DNA of 64,000 nucleotides from Subsaxibacter sp. CAU 1640 (GTDB taxonomy: Bacteria; Bacteroidota; Bacteroidia; Flavobacteriales; Flavobacteriaceae). Of the stretch, positions 61,195 to 64,000 are shown piece after piece. The stretch covers positions 124,001 through 188,000 of the forward strand of contig NZ_JALNMI010000005.1 of the NCBI RefSeq assembly GCF_023156585.1, in the 5' to 3' direction. The number at the start of each line of letters is the position of its first letter. Within the stretch, counting starts at the first letter, position 1. The position numbers and the translations under genes are program-made. The notes under the pieces were generated by a model, which was given only the letters and a program-made list of their open reading frames with translations, did no database searches and had not been told where the DNA came from.

Positions 61195-62358
61195 ATGCCA
61201 AAAATTTTAGTCATAGAAGACGAAGCAACCATCAGAAGAGTTCTCATAAAAATTTTAACCGAAGAAAATGACGCTTATGATGTGGAGGAAGCAGAAGATG
61301 GGTTAGCAGGAATTGAAAAAATCAAAAAAGAGGATTATGACTTGGTCCTTTGTGATATCAAAATGCCTAAAATGGATGGCGTCGAAGTATTGGAGGCTGC
61401 AAAAAAAATAAAGCCTGAAGTGCCTATTGTGATGATTTCTGGTCACGGCGATTTAGATACTGCCGTAAACACAATGCGTTTGGGAGCGTTTGACTACATT
61501 TCAAAACCACCAGATTTAAACAGACTTCTCAACACCGTAAGAATTGCTCTTGACAGAAAAGAACTTGTTGTAGAGAATAAGATGCTCAAAAAGAAAGTGA
61601 GCAAAAACTATGAAATGATAGGTGAGAGCAAGGCTATTTCTCAAATCAAGGATATGATTGAGAAAGTCGCGGCTACAGATGCACGGGTTTTAATCACAGG
61701 ACCAAATGGAACAGGAAAAGAGTTGGTGGCACATTGGTTGCACCAAAAAAGTGAAAGAGCAGCCGGACCATTGGTTGAAGTGAATTGTGCTGCAATTCCT
61801 TCCGAATTGATTGAAAGTGAATTGTTTGGTCACGTTAAAGGTGCGTTTACGAGTGCTGTAAAAGATAGAGCAGGAAAATTTGAAGCTGCAAATGGTGGAA
61901 CGATTTTTTTGGATGAAATTGGCGATATGAGCCTTTCGGCACAGGCGAAAGTGTTGAGAGCGCTTCAAGAAAATAAAATTCAAAGGGTTGGTAACGATAA
62001 AGATATCAAAGTTGATGTTCGCGTTGTTGCCGCTACCAATAAAAATCTGAAAAAGGAAATTGAAGAAAACCGATTTCGAGAGGATTTATATCATCGACTT
62101 GCTGTAATTCTCATTCAAGTTCCAGCATTGAACGATAGGCGAGAAGATATTCCGCTATTGGTTGATTATTTTTCAGGTAAAATTGCTGAAGAACAAGGCA
62201 CAGCTAAAAAATCCTTTTCATCTAAAGCATTGAAATTATTGCAAGAATATGATTGGACAGGTAATATTCGGGAATTGCGAAATGTTGTGGAGCGATTGAT
62301 TATTCTTGGTGAAAAAGAAGTAAATGAGAACGATGTGAAAATGTTCGCTTCAAAATAA
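61195..62358 (+). CDS. NtrC-like response regulator without DNA-binding domain
   Basis: A 387-residue protein: receiver (KILVIEDEATIRRVLIKIL, phospho-Asp in LVLCDIKMPKMDGVEVLEA) and sigma-54 AAA+ domain with Walker A GPNGTGKE, the GAFTGA loop present as GAFTSA, Walker B GGTIFLDEIGDMS, and WTGNIRELRNVVERLIILGE. The chain ends about 15 residues later; the Fis-type helix-turn-helix expected at the C-terminus is absent. It may act on sigma-54 holoenzyme from solution. It lies in the ABC/MscS run; no kinase gene is beside it. Confidence 0.9.
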   Translation: MPKILVIEDEATIRRVLIKILTEENDAYDVEEAEDGLAGIEKIKKEDYDLVLCDIKMPKMDGVEVLEAAKKIKPEVPIVMISGHGDLDTAVNTMRLGAFDYISKPPDLNRLLNTVRIALDRKELVVENKMLKKKVSKNYEMIGESKAISQIKDMIEKVAATDARVLITGPNGTGKELVAHWLHQKSERAAGPLVEVNCAAIPSELIESELFGHVKGAFTSAVKDRAGKFEAANGGTIFLDEIGDMSLSAQAKVLRALQENKIQRVGNDKDIKVDVRVVAATNKNLKKEIEENRFREDLYHRLAVILIQVPALNDRREDIPLLVDYFSGKIAEEQGTAKKSFSSKALKLLQEYDWTGNIRELRNVVERLIILGEKEVNENDVKMFASK

Positions 62359-62390
62359 ACTCAAATTAAGAATCAAAATCCAACCATAAA

Positions 62391-63269
62391 ATGAAAGACA
62401 TCAGTATCAACGACTTCCAAATCACTGAAAAAATCAATATCAAAGATTTAAAGACGACTTATGATTTAGAAGCATCTGAAGATAAGATTGAAGATGAGTT
62501 GGAAGATGTTAGAGAGAAGTTAGGAAAGCTGCAAGATACGATGTACGCTCACGGCAAATATGCTGTTTTGGTTTGCTTGCAAGGTATGGACACCGCAGGA
62601 AAGGACAGTCTCATCCGTGAAGTTTTTAAAGACTTCAATACTAGAGGAATCGTTGTGCATAGCTTTAAAGTCCCGACCGAATTGGAGTTGCGGCACGACT
62701 ATCTTTGGAGACATTACATTGCATTGCCAGAGCGTGGTAAGTTTGGTGTTTTCAACCGTACGCATTATGAAAATGTGTTGGTTACAAGGGTGCATCCTGG
62801 TTATATTTTGGGTGAAAATATTCCTTCGGTCACGTCTTTGGAAGATATCAATGAGGGGTTCTGGTCGAAACGATTTCAACAAATCAATGATTTCGAAAAA
62901 CATATAGCAGAAAATGGTACGATTATTTTCAAGTTTTTCCTGAACCTGTCCAAGGATGAACAACGGAATAGGTTGCTTCGACGACTTGAGAAGCAAGAGA
63001 AGAACTGGAAATTTTCACCAGGAGACCTCAAAGAACGAGCATTATGGAATCAATATCAAGAATGCTATGAGGATGCATTAAATAGAACATCAAAACCTCA
63101 CGCACCTTGGTTTTCCATTCCAGCAGATCACAAAGAAACGGCTCGCTACATTGTTGCGAAAATTATGTATGACACTTTGAAAACCTATACAGATATCCAA
63201 GAGCCAGAACTTGATGACGATATCAAAGCAAATTTAGAACAGTATAAAAAGCAATTGGAGAACGAATAG
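62391..63269 (+). CDS. Polyphosphate kinase 2 family phosphotransferase
   Basis: A 292-residue PPK2 protein. Walker A is GMDTAGKDS, the lid region has VPTELELRHDYLWRHYIALP, and the Walker B block is GVFNRTHYENVLVTRVHPG, the FNRxHYE form seen in class III PPK2. NLSKDEQRNRLLRRLEKQEK and WKFSPGDLKERALWNQYQEC are family blocks. It transfers phosphate between polyphosphate and nucleotides (AMP or ADP). It lies 32 bp after the regulator gene. Confidence 0.9.
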   Translation: MKDISINDFQITEKINIKDLKTTYDLEASEDKIEDELEDVREKLGKLQDTMYAHGKYAVLVCLQGMDTAGKDSLIREVFKDFNTRGIVVHSFKVPTELELRHDYLWRHYIALPERGKFGVFNRTHYENVLVTRVHPGYILGENIPSVTSLEDINEGFWSKRFQQINDFEKHIAENGTIIFKFFLNLSKDEQRNRLLRRLEKQEKNWKFSPGDLKERALWNQYQECYEDALNRTSKPHAPWFSIPADHKETARYIVAKIMYDTLKTYTDIQEPELDDDIKANLEQYKKQLENE

Positions 63270-63354
63270 TTGCCGCCTAAACTTTAAGATTTTGTTTTAA
63301 ATCGAAAAAATTTATTAGTGGTATATTAGTGCCATTAAAAATTTTTATCTCTCT

Positions 63355-64000
63355 ATGAAATATCTATTAATAGCAAGTTTCTTCATTACACTTCAATTGT
63401 CTGCGCAAAGCAGTGATGCCGATGTCATCAAAAGCATTTATTCTAAGGCACTTACAGACGGGAAAAGTTACAGTTGGTTAGATCATTTGTCCAATCAAAT
63501 AGGGTCACGTTTATCTGGTTCTTTGGGAGCCGAGCAAGCGGTTGAATATACTAAAGCTGAAATGGAGAAACTAGGTTTCGACAAGGTTTGGCTTCAACCA
63601 GTTATGGTGCCGAAATGGGTAAGAGGTGCTCCGGAATTTGCTTATATTGAAACATCTCCAGGCAAAACAACAACGGTAAATATTTGTGCTTTAGGCGGCT
63701 CCATTGCAACGCCAAATGCAGGTGTAAAAGCTAATATAATTGAGGTTAAGAGTTTAAAAGAACTCGAAACTTTGGGAAGAGATAAGATCGAGGGTAAAAT
63801 AGTTTTTTTTAATCGGCCGATGCAAGCTGATGCCATCAGGACTTTTGATGCTTACAGTGGAGCGGTTGACCAACGAGGTTCTGGTGCCAAGGAAGCTGCC
63901 AAGTTTGGTGCAGTTGGCGTTATTGTCCGTTCTATGAATTTACGTCTTGATGATTTCCCCCATACAGGCGGAATGGGTTATGGTGATTTGCCAGCGTCTC
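63355..64000 (+). CDS. M28 family peptidase (3' end outside window)
   Basis: The first 215 residues are visible from the ATG at 63355. The signal peptide is KYLLIASFFITLQLSAQ. DHLSNQIGSRLSGSLGAEQA and VEYTKAEMEKLGFDKVWLQP are the N-terminal M28 blocks, and the PA-like insert (IEGKIVFFNRPM, GAVGVIVRSMNLRL) follows. The zinc ligands lie beyond the edge. Likely a secreted aminopeptidase or carboxypeptidase. Confidence 0.85.
   Translation, partial: MKYLLIASFFITLQLSAQSSDADVIKSIYSKALTDGKSYSWLDHLSNQIGSRLSGSLGAEQAVEYTKAEMEKLGFDKVWLQPVMVPKWVRGAPEFAYIETSPGKTTTVNICALGGSIATPNAGVKANIIEVKSLKELETLGRDKIEGKIVFFNRPMQADAIRTFDAYSGAVDQRGSGAKEAAKFGAVGVIVRSMNLRLDDFPHTGGMGYGDLPAS

Noticed and set aside
59-64000. 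tRNA, rRNA, riboswitch or CRISPR array
   Set aside because: I looked in every gap above 100 bp and saw no cloverleaf, no GTTCGA-type T-loop in context and no spaced direct repeats of CRISPR type. The 21-bp array has no spacers.

Overview
The window is chromosomal DNA from a member of the Bacteroidota, most likely family Flavobacteriaceae (genus not determined). The evidence is the low GC content, promoters of the TAnnTTTG type with no usual Shine-Dalgarno sequences, a protein with a type IX secretion C-terminal sorting domain, lipoproteins with an SCS-DDD start, a GSCFA protein, ribosomal protein bTHX, and flavobacterial forms of DnaJ, FtsE, AlaRS and TypA. No tRNA, rRNA, CRISPR array or prophage was seen. 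The first and last genes run off the window edges.

Layout. 1-4.8 kb: a SanA-like protein (cut by the left edge), then two minus-strand transcription units (DUF4173 / small membrane protein / COQ4-like; membrane protein / winged-helix regulator / MpaB-like oxygenase). Each is preceded by the same 19-bp palindrome, which suggests one small regulon. 5-9.2 kb: DUF1801, GNAT, KdsA, a small membrane protein and TypA. 9.3-25.5 kb: a surface-polysaccharide region with genes on alternating strands. It holds five glycosyltransferases, a GT-C-like membrane protein, an SGNH protein, two tandem Wzx flippases, an acyltransferase, an aminotransferase and an FdtA-type ketoisomerase (together a likely dTDP-3-acylamino-3,6-dideoxyhexose branch), a 2OG-Fe(II) oxygenase, a methyltransferase-like protein and a secreted beta-helix protein. 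25.5-31.6 kb: FtsE, a divergent TetR/cupin pair with two matched operators, a T9SS-sorted protein, a lipoprotein, an orphan gene, and then a decayed repeat-rich stretch with an IS3-type transposase remnant and nested inverted repeats. 31.7-37.8 kb: a GC-richer segment with a Zn/Cd P-type ATPase, a 711-bp array of a 21-bp tandem repeat with no indels, the LemA/TPM/TPM module, a MerR regulator and an M23 peptidase.

38-49 kb: AlaRS, a GSCFA protein, a lipoprotein plus beta-propeller pair, then two paralogous TPR sensor kinases followed by one NarL-type regulator. 49-55 kb: CoaD, Ddl, a PASTA protein, RluD, a VOC protein, YaaA, bTHX (43 residues), a UDG-like protein and YceI. 55.3-57 kb: GrpE-DnaJ with its own promoter and a double terminator. 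57.2-63.3 kb: a tight six-gene run (ABC ATPase, ABC permease, MscS, predicted outer-membrane protein, an NtrC-like regulator lacking a DNA-binding domain, PPK2). The window ends in an M28 peptidase gene.

The most unusual features are in the DNA rather than in single genes: the 21-bp satellite; a dispersed ACTG heptad repeat that tends to sit directly after minus-strand stop codons; two matched operator systems; and several perfect inverted repeats, one of them inside the signal-peptide codons of the beta-propeller gene.
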